Below the pieces are notes generated by a model. It worked only from the letters and a program-made list of their open reading frames with translations. It had not been told where the DNA came from and made no database searches. A DNA stretch of 64,000 nucleotides from Flavobacterium ginsenosidimutans (lineage in GTDB: Bacteria > Bacteroidota > Bacteroidia > Flavobacteriales > Flavobacteriaceae). Below, in pieces: positions 57,201 through 64,000 of this stretch; the stretch's first letter is position 1, and every line of letters starts with the position of its first letter. Location of the stretch: assembly GCF_003254625.1 (NCBI RefSeq), contig NZ_QJRJ01000078.1, positions 1 to 64,000 on the forward strand, given 5' to 3'. A program made the position numbers and the translations under genes.

Positions 57201-57306
57201 TGTCAAAATCCTTTAATTCGTAAGTATAAATAGCCGATTTCTGTGCCGAAACTATTGTCGAAGTAAGGAGAATTTGGAATATAAAGAACCTGGATAGTTT
57301 ACGCAT
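54292..57306 (-). CDS. Large tetratricopeptide-repeat exported protein
   Basis: The product is 1004 residues. A signal peptide ends in TIVSAQ (residue 22). Almost the whole mature chain is TPR/Sel1-like helix pairs, e.g. ALALYNDKQYASAQLIFEKV, GNYPKALQWFDKVDESYM, KQYGKAIPYLEQYAGKKG, QEYEKAISQFNKIIEGRDF and DQAIKTYDQLISEFKDG. I count well over 15 units. The C-terminal 20 residues are acidic/lysine-rich. It probably acts as a periplasmic scaffold. Large TPR proteins next to TonB-receptor-like and FtsE genes are conserved in flavobacteria, but partner and process are unknown. Its promoter is clear at 57328-57359 and a divergent ftsE lies beyond. Confidence 0.88.
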   Translation of the reverse strand: MRKLSRFFIFQILLTSTIVSAQKSAIYTYELKDFDKALALYNDKQYASAQLIFEKVKYNATNEEVQSDCAFYIANCAIRTNKANADALVEKFVSDYPTSTKQNQAYIEAAQYFFEQGNYPKALQWFDKVDESYMSKAESDKFNFMKGYSYFNAKKKKEATNYFNKVVNSKEYGSQAKYYLGFMAYEGDDYKEATKYFDEVSGEEKYKEKLSYYQADMNFKLGNFQKAIDLGQVAMNKSNEIEKSELNKIIGESYFNLKQYGKAIPYLEQYAGKKGKWNNTDFYQLGYAYYEQKEYEKAISQFNKIIEGRDFVAQNAYYHLGLSYLNTGKKQEALNAFKNASEMDFNAQIQEDAALNYAKLSYDIGNAYQAVPGILLDFLKKYPNNSSRSEVEKLLVDSYISSKNYKEALVLLEKNRSAENKAAYQKVLFYRGLELYNESNYQEAGKMFKSAISEQKTPEFTARATFWKAETEYLNDDMQNALLTYKQFAGMAAAKSTDEYKNVNYNIGYTYFKLKEYDQAANSFQAQIDNSPSDKVRLNDSYLRLGDCRFVTSKYSAANEAYAKAIAAKGVDADYAQFQKALSYGFMSNNAKKVDELNNFIQMYKKSSYRDDALFELGNTYVAEKKNDQAIKTYDQLISEFKDGSFTSKAILKQGLIYYNSDRDEQALTKFKKVAAEFPKTPEALEAVATARLIYVDSGKVDEYATWVRTLDFVAVTDAELDNDTYDAAFKQYSQNNPKQAILGFAGYIAKFPNGMHALEANFYLAQLTYAEGSETKSIANYQYVIDQPRNEFTEQALNRLAQIYLKAKDCDKAIPVLTRLGNEADFPQNKNFAQANLMKCYYDKKDYDNSVIAAEKVLENPKADAGVKADAQIIVARAAIQTGNEDKAKTAYAKLSATSKGELAAEALYYDAYFKTKEGKYEASNTAVQKLAKSYSAYKYYGAKGLVLMAKNFYGLKDSYQATYILDNVINNFTDYPDVVEEAKKELNTIKAEESKTNSSINR

Positions 57307-57327
57307 TTTGATTAATATTTAGGTATT

Positions 57328-57359
57328 CAAATGTATCATTTTATACGCTTTATAACGAA
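57328..57359 (-). promoter_or_regulatory. Promoter of the TPR gene
   Basis: Read leftward: TTTC at 57356-57359, a 20-bp spacer, then an exact TACATTTG at 57328-57335. Confidence 0.6.
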
Positions 57360-57548
57360 ACGTTTTTAGGTTTTATTATAAACAAATTAATAATCGTTTA
57401 TGATTTTAAGGTTTAATAAACTTCAATTTATTGGTTCTCAAACTTTCTAAAACATTTCATTTTTTAAACTTTTTCCTAAGAAATGATTCAAATTTATTTT
57501 GAATACAAACGTTATCTTATTACTTTTACCATTCAAATCAATTTTATT

Positions 57549-58232
57549 ATGTCACAAACCGTACTATCTCTTAAAGAAGTCACTATATATCAAGAAGGAA
57601 GAAAAATTATATCTCACATTAATTTGGATGTTAACCACGGTGAGTTTATCTACATTATCGGAAAAACTGGTTCTGGAAAAAGTAGTTTTCTAAAAACTTT
57701 ATATGCTGATTTACCTTTAATTGAAGGTGAAGGACATATTGTCGAATTTGATTTGGCAAGCATAAAAGAAAATGATATTCCGTTTTTGAGACGTAAAATC
57801 GGAATTGTATTTCAAGACTTCAAATTGCTTCCAGACCGTTCTATAAAAGACAACATGCTTTTTGTTTTAAAAGCTACAGGCTGGCACGAAAAAGATGCAA
57901 TGGAGCACAAAATTGATGAAGTTTTGGACAAAGTAGGCATGAAAGATTTCGTAAACAAAATGCCTCACCAACTTTCTGGAGGAGAACAGCAGCGTGTTGC
58001 GATTGCTAGAGCATTGCTTAATGATCCTGAATTCATCTTAGCTGACGAACCAACTGGAAATCTTGATCCGCAAACTAGTTCTGAAGTTTTAGAAGTTTTA
58101 AAAGCAATCAACGCCGCAGGTAAAACTGTTATAATGGCAACTCACGATTATGCTTTATTGATGAAATTCCCTTCTAAAACCTTAAAATGCGAAGATGAAA
58201 GAATCTTCGAAGTGGTGCAAAGAAGCGTGTAA
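57549..58232 (+). CDS. ftsE: Cell-division ATP-binding protein FtsE
   Basis: The ATG at 57549 ([17 protein letters not shown]) is the family start; an upstream in-frame ATG at 57483 adds a non-conserved AT-rich extension. The product is 227 residues. The Walker A is GKTGSGKSS at residues 38-46, the Q-loop is [12 protein letters not shown], the ABC signature is [16 protein letters not shown], and Walker B is [12 protein letters not shown], with the switch His in MATHDYALL. FtsE with membrane partner FtsX activates peptidoglycan hydrolases at division. ftsX is not adjacent here. Its TAA overlaps the ATG of the following glycosyltransferase (TAATG), so the two are translationally coupled. Confidence 0.93.
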   Translation: MSQTVLSLKEVTIYQEGRKIISHINLDVNHGEFIYIIGKTGSGKSSFLKTLYADLPLIEGEGHIVEFDLASIKENDIPFLRRKIGIVFQDFKLLPDRSIKDNMLFVLKATGWHEKDAMEHKIDEVLDKVGMKDFVNKMPHQLSGGEQQRVAIARALLNDPEFILADEPTGNLDPQTSSEVLEVLKAINAAGKTVIMATHDYALLMKFPSKTLKCEDERIFEVVQRSV

Positions 58233-59116
58233 TGCTTTCGATTTTAATTCCTGTTTACAATTATAATGTTTTTAAGCTTGTTTATGAGCTTAAGCAGCAA
58301 GCAGATAATTTAGGAATTGAATATGAAATTTTGGCGCAAGATGATCTTAGCCAAAAATTCACCAATGAAAATAGCCAGATAAATACGCTCGAAAATTGCT
58401 CTTTTTCTATCAATGCTGAAAACTTAGGCAGAGGTAGAAATATTAATTTATTGTGTTCCAAATCAAAGTATAATTTTACCTTGATCATGGAAGCAGATGC
58501 TTTGCCTGAGAACGAATTTTACCTTAAAAATTATATTGAATTACTTTCAAATTCAACATCGGTAATTTTTGGCGGTGTAAAATACCCAGATATTGTTCCT
58601 TCTAAAGAAAAACTGCTTCGGTGGAAATATGGTTTAAAAAGAGAAACTAAATCTTTAAATCAAAGGCTTAAAAACAATTACGATTTTGTATTCACTTGGA
58701 ATTTACTTTTAAAAAAAGAAATCCTTTTACAATTTCCATTTCCAGAATTCATAAAAGATTATGGATATGAAGATTTGATTTTTATAGAAAATCTGCGTTT
58801 AAATTCGGTTCCAGTTGTTCATATCGAAAATCTCTTGATTCATTACAACAATGAAGACAGTATCGATTTTATTGAAAAATCTGAAAAAGCCGTTCAAAAC
58901 TTATACAACTTAGTTCGCTTTCATAAAATTGATCCTAAAAGTGCTAGATTAACAAAGGTTCATTCACTTTTAAAAAAGCTATATTTAACTGGAATTATAA
59001 AGACTATATATAGACTAACAAAAAAGAGAATCTTAGCCAACTTAACTTCAGAGAATCCAAATTTATATCTGTTAGATTTTTATAAATTAGGCTTTTATTG
59101 CGATTTAAAAAAATAA
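58232..59116 (+). CDS. Family 2 glycosyltransferase
   Basis: The product is 294 residues. GT2 core: LSILIPVYNYNVFKLVYEL at the N-terminus, EILAQDDLSQ, ENLGRGRNINLLCSKS and LIMEADALPE, in which the DxD-type position reads E-A-D. The second half has VFTWNLLLKKEI and GYEDLIFIENLRL, the usual acceptor/ED region. It should transfer a sugar from a nucleotide donor to a growing glycan at the cytoplasmic face. Donor and acceptor are unknown. It is coupled to ftsE by a TAATG overlap and is followed after 6 bp by a second GT2 gene. Confidence 0.85.
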   Translation: MLSILIPVYNYNVFKLVYELKQQADNLGIEYEILAQDDLSQKFTNENSQINTLENCSFSINAENLGRGRNINLLCSKSKYNFTLIMEADALPENEFYLKNYIELLSNSTSVIFGGVKYPDIVPSKEKLLRWKYGLKRETKSLNQRLKNNYDFVFTWNLLLKKEILLQFPFPEFIKDYGYEDLIFIENLRLNSVPVVHIENLLIHYNNEDSIDFIEKSEKAVQNLYNLVRFHKIDPKSARLTKVHSLLKKLYLTGIIKTIYRLTKKRILANLTSENPNLYLLDFYKLGFYCDLKK

Positions 59117-59122
59117 TCAATT

Positions 59123-60058
59123 ATGGTCTTTTTTTCGGTAGTTATTCCGTTACACAATAAAGCTGATCATATCGAAAACGCTATCAAAAGTATTTTCGAT
59201 CAAACTTTTATTGATTATGAAATCATTATAATAAATGACGGATCTACTGATGCAAGTGAAGCTATTGCAAGAAAATTTTATGACAAAAGGATTCAAATTT
59301 TTAATCAAAAAAATCAAGGCGTTTCTGTTGCAAGAAATTTTGGAATTGAGAAATCTTCTGGAAAATTTATAGCCTTTCTTGATGCTGATGATTATTGGTT
59401 TCCAAATCATTTAGAAGAATTGCATAAATTAATTCTTGATTTCCCTAATTGCGGCATGTATTGCTCTCGATATAAAACTAAAATTGGTACAAATCATTTT
59501 AAAACCCCAGTATTTCAAGGAATAGCAAATTCTTTTAAAGGGATTATCAATGATTATTTTTATTCTAATAAACCATCCCGAATTACTTGGACTTCATCGC
59601 TGGCAATATCAAAAGAAATTTTAGAAAATATAGGAGGTTTTACACCTGGCATAACAAATGGACAAGATTTGGAGTTATGGACCAAAATTGGAATCCGTTT
59701 TCCTGTAGCAATTACAAATAAAACTACTGCTATTTACAATTATGATATTGACAATAGTTTGACTAAACGCAAAATAAATTCGAGGATTTTAATGGATTTT
59801 GAACAATTCAAAATCTTCGAAAAAGATAATCCATCTCTTAAAAAGTTTCTTGATTTATATCGAATTGAATATGGATTACACTACTATATTTTTGGGAATA
59901 AAACCAAATTCAATTTTTATTTAAAAGATGTTGACAAGGAAAATATCCCTTTTAAAGTTCAATTTTTATTAAAAGTTCCGCCTTTCGTTTTGCAGTTTCT
60001 TTTAAAATTGAAAAAAAAATTAAAGCAAAGCGGAATTGATTTTTCTATTTACGGTTAA
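59123..60058 (+). CDS. Family 2 glycosyltransferase
   Basis: The product is 311 residues with a standard GT2/GT-A start: FFSVVIPLHNKADHIENAIKSIFDQTFIDYEIIIINDGSTDASEAIARKF. The QGVSVARNFGIE segment and the DxD motif in AFLDADDYWFPNHLEEL are clear. GQDLELWTKIGIRFP is the ED-W acceptor region. The C-terminus is basic and hydrophobic and may touch the membrane. It is likely part of O-antigen or capsule assembly, from its neighbours. It overlaps the convergent FdtA-like gene by 14 bp at its 3' end (60045-60058). Confidence 0.9.
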   Translation: MVFFSVVIPLHNKADHIENAIKSIFDQTFIDYEIIIINDGSTDASEAIARKFYDKRIQIFNQKNQGVSVARNFGIEKSSGKFIAFLDADDYWFPNHLEELHKLILDFPNCGMYCSRYKTKIGTNHFKTPVFQGIANSFKGIINDYFYSNKPSRITWTSSLAISKEILENIGGFTPGITNGQDLELWTKIGIRFPVAITNKTTAIYNYDIDNSLTKRKINSRILMDFEQFKIFEKDNPSLKKFLDLYRIEYGLHYYIFGNKTKFNFYLKDVDKENIPFKVQFLLKVPPFVLQFLLKLKKKLKQSGIDFSIYG

Positions 60059-60458
60059 CGTATTTTATAAATTCATCAAAATCCCGAATATAATCTTCTT
60101 CTATATAAACTTCTGAAGCCACAACTAGGCAAATCGAACCCGAAGAAAAATTCTGAAGTTCTCTCCAAATTCCAGAATTGATCAGTAAACCTTCATACGG
60201 TTTATTTAAAGTAATAATTGTTTCTTCTTTTCCGTCATTTAAAACAACATCAAAACTTCCGCTCAAAGCAACCAAAAACTGCCGAAGATCTTTATGCGCG
60301 TGTCCGCCACGTTCTGATCCTGTTGGAATATCATATAAATAATAAACTCTTTTTATATCAAAAGGAATCGTATCATTTTCTATTACAGATAAATTTCCTC
60401 TTCGTTCCTCAATTTTAGGAATTGAAATAATTTGTATTCCTCTATTATTTATTTTCAT
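60045..60458 (-). CDS. FdtA/QdtA-like dTDP-sugar 3,4-ketoisomerase (cupin)
   Basis: I chose the ATG at 60458 (MKINNRGIQIISIPKIEERRGNLSVIE), giving 137 residues, the usual size. Earlier in-frame ATGs at 60482 and 60497 overlap the upstream gene more. The cupin motif GGHAHKDLRQFLVALSGSFDVVLNDG and the end LVVASEVYIEEDYIRDFDEF match the WxcM/FdtA family, which converts dTDP-4-keto-6-deoxyglucose to the 3-keto isomer. It precedes transamination to Fuc3N or Qui3N sugars. The partial FdtB-like aminotransferase at the right edge is the logical partner. FdtA versus QdtA product stereochemistry cannot be told. It overlaps its upstream neighbour by 14 bp. Confidence 0.88.
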   Translation of the reverse strand: MKINNRGIQIISIPKIEERRGNLSVIENDTIPFDIKRVYYLYDIPTGSERGGHAHKDLRQFLVALSGSFDVVLNDGKEETIITLNKPYEGLLINSGIWRELQNFSSGSICLVVASEVYIEEDYIRDFDEFIKYVNRK

Positions 60459-61278
60459 GTTGGATTCTTTCAAATTTTTCATGTCCGTTTTTTGCACTTT
60501 TCAGAACGGTTTTGATGTTTTCAAATTTTATTTTTTTCTGTTTTAAATCAAAAAACATCTTTATAAAAATCCAAAAGATATATTTTTCTTTAAAGATTCT
60601 GGTAAACAATGCTCCGCTAATAAAATACTTGTCTAATATATCTCTTTTCTCTGAAGAAGTTGAGTTGTTATGTGCAACAATTATTTCAGGTTCAAAAACG
60701 AGCTGTTTGCCATCTTTCTTTAAATCTGATAAAAAAACAGCTTCTTCTCCCATTTCAAAAATTCCTCTCAGTCCAAAATTTTCATCAAATCTATATTTTA
60801 TAAAATCAACCTGAAATTTATTTAAAGTTAATTCAATAGAACTTGTATTCAAGATATCAAAAGCATTTAAATGGCTTTTAGAATTGGCTGAATATTTGTT
60901 CAAAGGCTTTTTATTTGATTTCAGAGCGCAAAACTTTATCGTCGAAGCGTTGGGATATTTATTATAAGCTCCAATTATTTTTGCAGCAAATCCTTCCTGA
61001 AACATTACATCATCGTCCGAAATTAAAAGAATATTTCCAATCGCATTTTGTAATGCTAAATTTCGGCTTTTAGAAAGTCCTTTTTCAAATGAATTTATAA
61101 CTCGTATATTAGGAAAACTCGAGTTAAGTTTTGTTTCATTTTCAACCTGATTGATTATTAATATTGAAATTTTCGAATAATCTAAAGATGGAAACATGGG
61201 AACTAAAAAATCCAACGAATCTCTGTTCATTGTCGAAATTAATATCTCCAAATCTTTTTCTTCAAACAAAATATTCAT
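60445..61278 (-). CDS. Family 2 glycosyltransferase (diverged)
   Basis: The product is 277 residues. It starts MNILFEEKDLEILISTMNRDSLDFLVPMF, not the usual PVYN-type opening, but continues with GLSKSRNLALQNAIGNILLISDDDVMFQEGF, a clear GT2 nucleotide-sugar site with DDD, and FEMGEEAVFLSDLKKDGK as the acceptor/ED region. The C-terminal hydrophobic stretch (IFWIFIKMFFDL) may be a membrane contact. It is on the opposite strand to the two GT2 genes before it. It is upstream of, and overlaps by 14 bp, the FdtA-like gene. Substrate unknown. Confidence 0.8.
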   Translation of the reverse strand: MNILFEEKDLEILISTMNRDSLDFLVPMFPSLDYSKISILIINQVENETKLNSSFPNIRVINSFEKGLSKSRNLALQNAIGNILLISDDDVMFQEGFAAKIIGAYNKYPNASTIKFCALKSNKKPLNKYSANSKSHLNAFDILNTSSIELTLNKFQVDFIKYRFDENFGLRGIFEMGEEAVFLSDLKKDGKQLVFEPEIIVAHNNSTSSEKRDILDKYFISGALFTRIFKEKYIFWIFIKMFFDLKQKKIKFENIKTVLKSAKNGHEKFERIQHENK

Positions 61279-61364
61279 TTTTCAATTCTATTAAACAATC
61301 ATAAAACACTATAATATTCTTATTTTTGAATTTTACAAACTCATTTTAACACTTTAATTTTAAT

Positions 61365-62252
61365 ATGCACAACCTTCCTTTAGTAACTGTTATTTGTTTG
61401 TGCTACAATCATGAAAAGTTTGTAATAGAGGCTTTAAATTGTATTGTAAATCAAACTTACAAAAGTATTGAAATTATAGTTGCAGATGATTTTAGTAATG
61501 ATTCTTCTGCAAAAAAAATTAAAGAATGGCAAAAGAATTATTCTCAAGCTAAACTTGTAATTAATGAAAGCAATTTAGGCAATACAAAAACCTTTAACAA
61601 AGCATTAAAATTAGCAAATGGAGATTTTATCATTGATTTAGCTGCTGATGATGTACTATTACCGAATTGTGTTGAAAAACAGATCAACACTTTCTTAAAT
61701 TCTAAAATGGATCGATTAGCGATAGTTTATGGAAATGCCGAAATTATTTCTGAAAACAACTCACATCTAAACTATTATTACAAAGTTGATACTGATAAAA
61801 AAGCAATCGTAAAACCTGCTTCTGGAGACATTTATAAAGCAATTTTAAGCCAAAGCAGTATGATTTGCTCTATCAGTTCAATGATGAAAAAAGAAGTGTT
61901 AATTGAATTAAACGGCTACGATGAAAATTTATCTTATGAAGATTTAGACATTTGGATTAGAGCTTCAAGAAATTACAATTTCGAGTTCATAGATGCTATT
62001 TTAGTTCAAAAAAGAGAGCTTGCCAACTCTTTAGGAAATATGTTTTATAAAAGATTCAATTCAAGAACAAAAAAGATAAATCGATCGACTTATTTAGTTA
62101 TAAAAAAGGCCATTGCATTAAACCAAACCAAAGAAGAAAACAAAGCGCTTTTAAAGAGGCTGCATTTTGAAATGGAAAAAGCGTATAGAACTTTAGACAT
62201 TTCGCTTTTTATAAAATACATTCCTCTAGAATTAAAATTGCGATTTGAATAA
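61365..62252 (+). CDS. Family 2 glycosyltransferase
   Basis: The product is 295 residues. GT2 start PLVTVICLCYNHEKFVIEALNCIVNQTYKSIEIIVADDFSNDSS, then ESNLGNTKTFNKALKLANGDFIIDLAADDVLLPN (DxD-type AADD). YEDLDIWIRASRNYNFEFID is the acceptor/ED region. It is a single rightward gene flanked by leftward genes in a mixed-strand polysaccharide locus. A TATTTTTG -7 match lies at 61321-61328 but without a good -33 element, so the promoter is uncertain. Donor and acceptor unknown. Confidence 0.88.
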   Translation: MHNLPLVTVICLCYNHEKFVIEALNCIVNQTYKSIEIIVADDFSNDSSAKKIKEWQKNYSQAKLVINESNLGNTKTFNKALKLANGDFIIDLAADDVLLPNCVEKQINTFLNSKMDRLAIVYGNAEIISENNSHLNYYYKVDTDKKAIVKPASGDIYKAILSQSSMICSISSMMKKEVLIELNGYDENLSYEDLDIWIRASRNYNFEFIDAILVQKRELANSLGNMFYKRFNSRTKKINRSTYLVIKKAIALNQTKEENKALLKRLHFEMEKAYRTLDISLFIKYIPLELKLRFE

Positions 62253-62274
62253 GTATTTAAAAACTTCATTTTAA

Positions 62275-63558
62275 TTATTGTCGTCTAAAAACAACAGATC
62301 TAAAGTAAAAAAGCAATAGAATAAAGTATACAAAATTATCCAGCGCATATCCCATCACCACTCCTTCAATTCCATAAATTTTAATAAAATACAAACTGAA
62401 AAAGTACAAAACTGCAAGCGAAAATAATTCGGTTAAAATAAATGCTGAAGTCTTTTTTTTTGCAAAAAACTGATATCCTAAAATAAGCGCACAAACTTTA
62501 AAAACATCTCCTAAAAGCTGCCAGAAAAACAAATTGGTTACGGGCACAAAATCTTTTGTAAAAAGCAGTCGGACAATAAAAAATCTCATAAAATAAAGGA
62601 GAGTGAGCACCAAAATAAAGATTGGAAGAATGAATTTATAATACTGCAAAAAGATATTTTTTGTTTCCAAATCATTTTCTGCTTTAGCTAATTTTGGCAG
62701 AAAATAAACACTTAAAATGGTACTTACAAACATTAGATAATAGAACGAAATTCTCGTCATTGATTCCCAGTATCCTGCTTGCTCAATTCCTAAACTATGA
62801 ATAATATAATTTCGAATTGCAAGAAATACAAAAGGTCCAAAAACAGACGAAACAAACGCCATTAAAGAATAAGACGAAAGATTTTTTAAAATTTTAAAAT
62901 CGAAGAAATCTAATTTTATAATTTGAAGAAACTGAATCTCTCGCTGAACCAAATAAAAAGTAACAAAAAACAAGAAAGCTGGCGCAATTACAATTGCTAG
63001 CAAAGCTCCAGAGGTTTTGAATTGTAGAATCAGAAAAATGGAAATTAGTAAACCAATAATATTTCCGATAATGTTGATCCAGATTACTTTTTGAAATTTG
63101 CCCAAACCATTGATTACAGCAATTAAAAAAATAGAAAGTCCGTAAGTTGGTAAGACCAATGCTAAGACTTTAAAAACAATTAAATATTCGGCATTATTTC
63201 CAAAGATTTTCTGGTTCCAATAAGAAGCAGTAAAAAATAAAATTCCGCTTAGCAGAAGCGCAACAACTAATAAACTGATAAAAACCGTAGAAACTATTTT
63301 TTGAAGTTCGGTTTTAGTTTTCTCATTTTCAGCCGTATATTTTACAATTCCGTTTTGAAAACCTAAAGTGGAAATATTTTCTAATGAAGTCAAGAAATTA
63401 CGAAGGTTTCCGACCAAAGCCATTCCGCTTGGACCAACGAAAATTGCTAATATTTTCGAAGTAATTAATCCAATTCCAATTTTTAAAGCAACACTAAAAC
63501 TGTTTAAAGATGTGATCTTAAACAAACTCGTTTGAATTATTTTTCTATAGAAATTCAA
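62275..63558 (-). CDS. Wzx-like O-antigen/polysaccharide flippase
   Basis: The product is 427 residues with about 12 predicted membrane helices. The start SLFKITSLNSFSVALKIGIGLITSKILAIFVGPSGMALVGNLRN is the signature of Wzx/RfbX-type O-antigen translocases (MATE-like flippase superfamily). The C-terminal part has GIEGVVMGYALDNFVYFILLL. It would flip an undecaprenyl-linked repeat unit across the inner membrane. It abuts the aminotransferase gene: that stop at 63559 directly precedes this start at 63558. They are therefore one operon, aminotransferase first. Confidence 0.9.
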   Translation of the reverse strand: MNFYRKIIQTSLFKITSLNSFSVALKIGIGLITSKILAIFVGPSGMALVGNLRNFLTSLENISTLGFQNGIVKYTAENEKTKTELQKIVSTVFISLLVVALLLSGILFFTASYWNQKIFGNNAEYLIVFKVLALVLPTYGLSIFLIAVINGLGKFQKVIWINIIGNIIGLLISIFLILQFKTSGALLAIVIAPAFLFFVTFYLVQREIQFLQIIKLDFFDFKILKNLSSYSLMAFVSSVFGPFVFLAIRNYIIHSLGIEQAGYWESMTRISFYYLMFVSTILSVYFLPKLAKAENDLETKNIFLQYYKFILPIFILVLTLLYFMRFFIVRLLFTKDFVPVTNLFFWQLLGDVFKVCALILGYQFFAKKKTSAFILTELFSLAVLYFFSLYFIKIYGIEGVVMGYALDNFVYFILLLFYFRSVVFRRQ

Positions 63559-64000
63559 TTAGTATTGGTTTAAAATTTCGATAATAAAATCCACTTCAGA
63601 TTGTGTCAAAACTGGACTTATTGGCAAGCTTAAAACTTCTTTGTGAATTTTCTCTGTAATTGGAAATGACAAATTATTCCATTCTAAAAAAGCTTTTTGC
63701 TGATGTGGCGGAATCGGATAATGTATAACAGTTTGAATATTATTTTGAGCTAAATATTCCTGTAAATGTTCTCTGTTTTCTGTTCTAATGACAAACAAAT
63801 GAAAAACGTGATTATTAGAAAAATCCCAAAATGGCAATACAATTTTATCATTTTTGATTTCTGCTAAATATCGTTTTGCAATGGCTCTTCTTTTTTCATT
63901 ATCTGCATCTAAATTGGGCAATTTCAAATTTAAAAAACCAGCCTGCAATTCGTCTAATCTCGAATTTACACCAACGTATTCGTTGTGATATTTCTTTTCA
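63559..64000 (-). CDS. DegT/DnrJ/EryC1/StrS aminotransferase (FdtB-like), N-terminus beyond window
   Basis: The open frame reaches the right edge in the coding direction, so the first ~60% of the gene is missing; 147 codons are seen. An internal TTG at 63948 is not the real start. The visible part begins EKKYHNEYVGVNSRLDELQAGFL, the classic region after the PLP lysine in sugar aminotransferases, and ends with VIHYPIPPHQQKAFLEW...LSLPISPVLTQSEVDFII. This family aminates dTDP-3-keto-6-deoxyhexoses. It fits the FdtA-like isomerase upstream in the pathway. It is cotranscribed with the flippase. Confidence 0.88.
   Translation of the reverse strand, partial: EKKYHNEYVGVNSRLDELQAGFLNLKLPNLDADNEKRRAIAKRYLAEIKNDKIVLPFWDFSNNHVFHLFVIRTENREHLQEYLAQNNIQTVIHYPIPPHQQKAFLEWNNLSFPITEKIHKEVLSLPISPVLTQSEVDFIIEILNQY

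Overview
The window reads as chromosomal DNA of a Bacteroidota bacterium, almost certainly a Flavobacterium or close relative. The DNA is AT-rich. Promoters fit the flavobacterial TTG-N(17-23)-TAnnTTTG pattern. The gene set includes a type IX secretion (T9SS) type-B cargo protein, a PorP/SprF protein, SusC-style TonB-dependent receptors with carboxypeptidase-regulatory-like N-termini, a fused SecDF, and many small lipoproteins. I saw no rRNA, tRNA, CRISPR array, prophage or intact insertion sequence.

Layout. 1-7 kb: the 5' part of a secreted head-repeat protein, a lipoprotein, a 53-residue ORF coupled to a GNAT acetyltransferase (toxin-antitoxin-like), DNA topoisomerase III and two lipoproteins. 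7-17 kb: an MFS transporter, then a metal or siderophore uptake block of three TonB-dependent receptors and a DUF4198 protein. Each of these four has its own terminator, and they share a palindromic box ending in TCTAAATAA next to the promoter. 16.8-21.4 kb: a stand-alone polyvalent-type kinase, valyl-tRNA synthetase, a DUF1573 protein and a lipoprotein. 21.5-29 kb: an OmpA-PorP/SprF-type-B adhesin operon whose adhesin has three 285-residue repeats of exactly equal length. 29-43 kb: retropepsin-PDZ protease, aminotransferase, folE, an S23-type four-helix-bundle gene, cysS, yidD, lgt, a PagL-like protein, secDF, mdh and gyrB. 43-50 kb: M16 peptidase and two asparagine synthetases in tandem, one of which has lost three glutaminase residues. 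50-57 kb: a repeat cluster, a GreA-C-like protein, GNAT, TonB-receptor-like protein, PhzF and a large TPR protein. 57.5-64 kb: ftsE, then a surface-polysaccharide locus (four glycosyltransferases, FdtA-like cupin, Wzx-like flippase, partial FdtB-like aminotransferase).

The most unusual structural signal is non-coding. Degenerate tandem arrays, mostly with an exact 8-bp period and some with a 7-bp period, occur at many gene borders. Their unit sequences differ (CTTAgnac, AAAGgtgc, GATTAAAC, CACGAATT, GTGAAAT), but the geometry is shared. Several lie in 5' leaders, and two end exactly at an ATG. One 7-bp array lies inside the valS reading frame. Many arrays are paired with an inverted copy.

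How the genes may work together: the four box-bearing genes look like one regulon for TonB-powered import. The T9SS trio looks like a cargo, its outer-membrane partner and a peptidoglycan-anchored OmpA protein. The last 6 kb would build and flip an O-antigen-like glycan carrying a 3-amino-3,6-dideoxyhexose. Functions come from recognised motifs and families. No database search was run.
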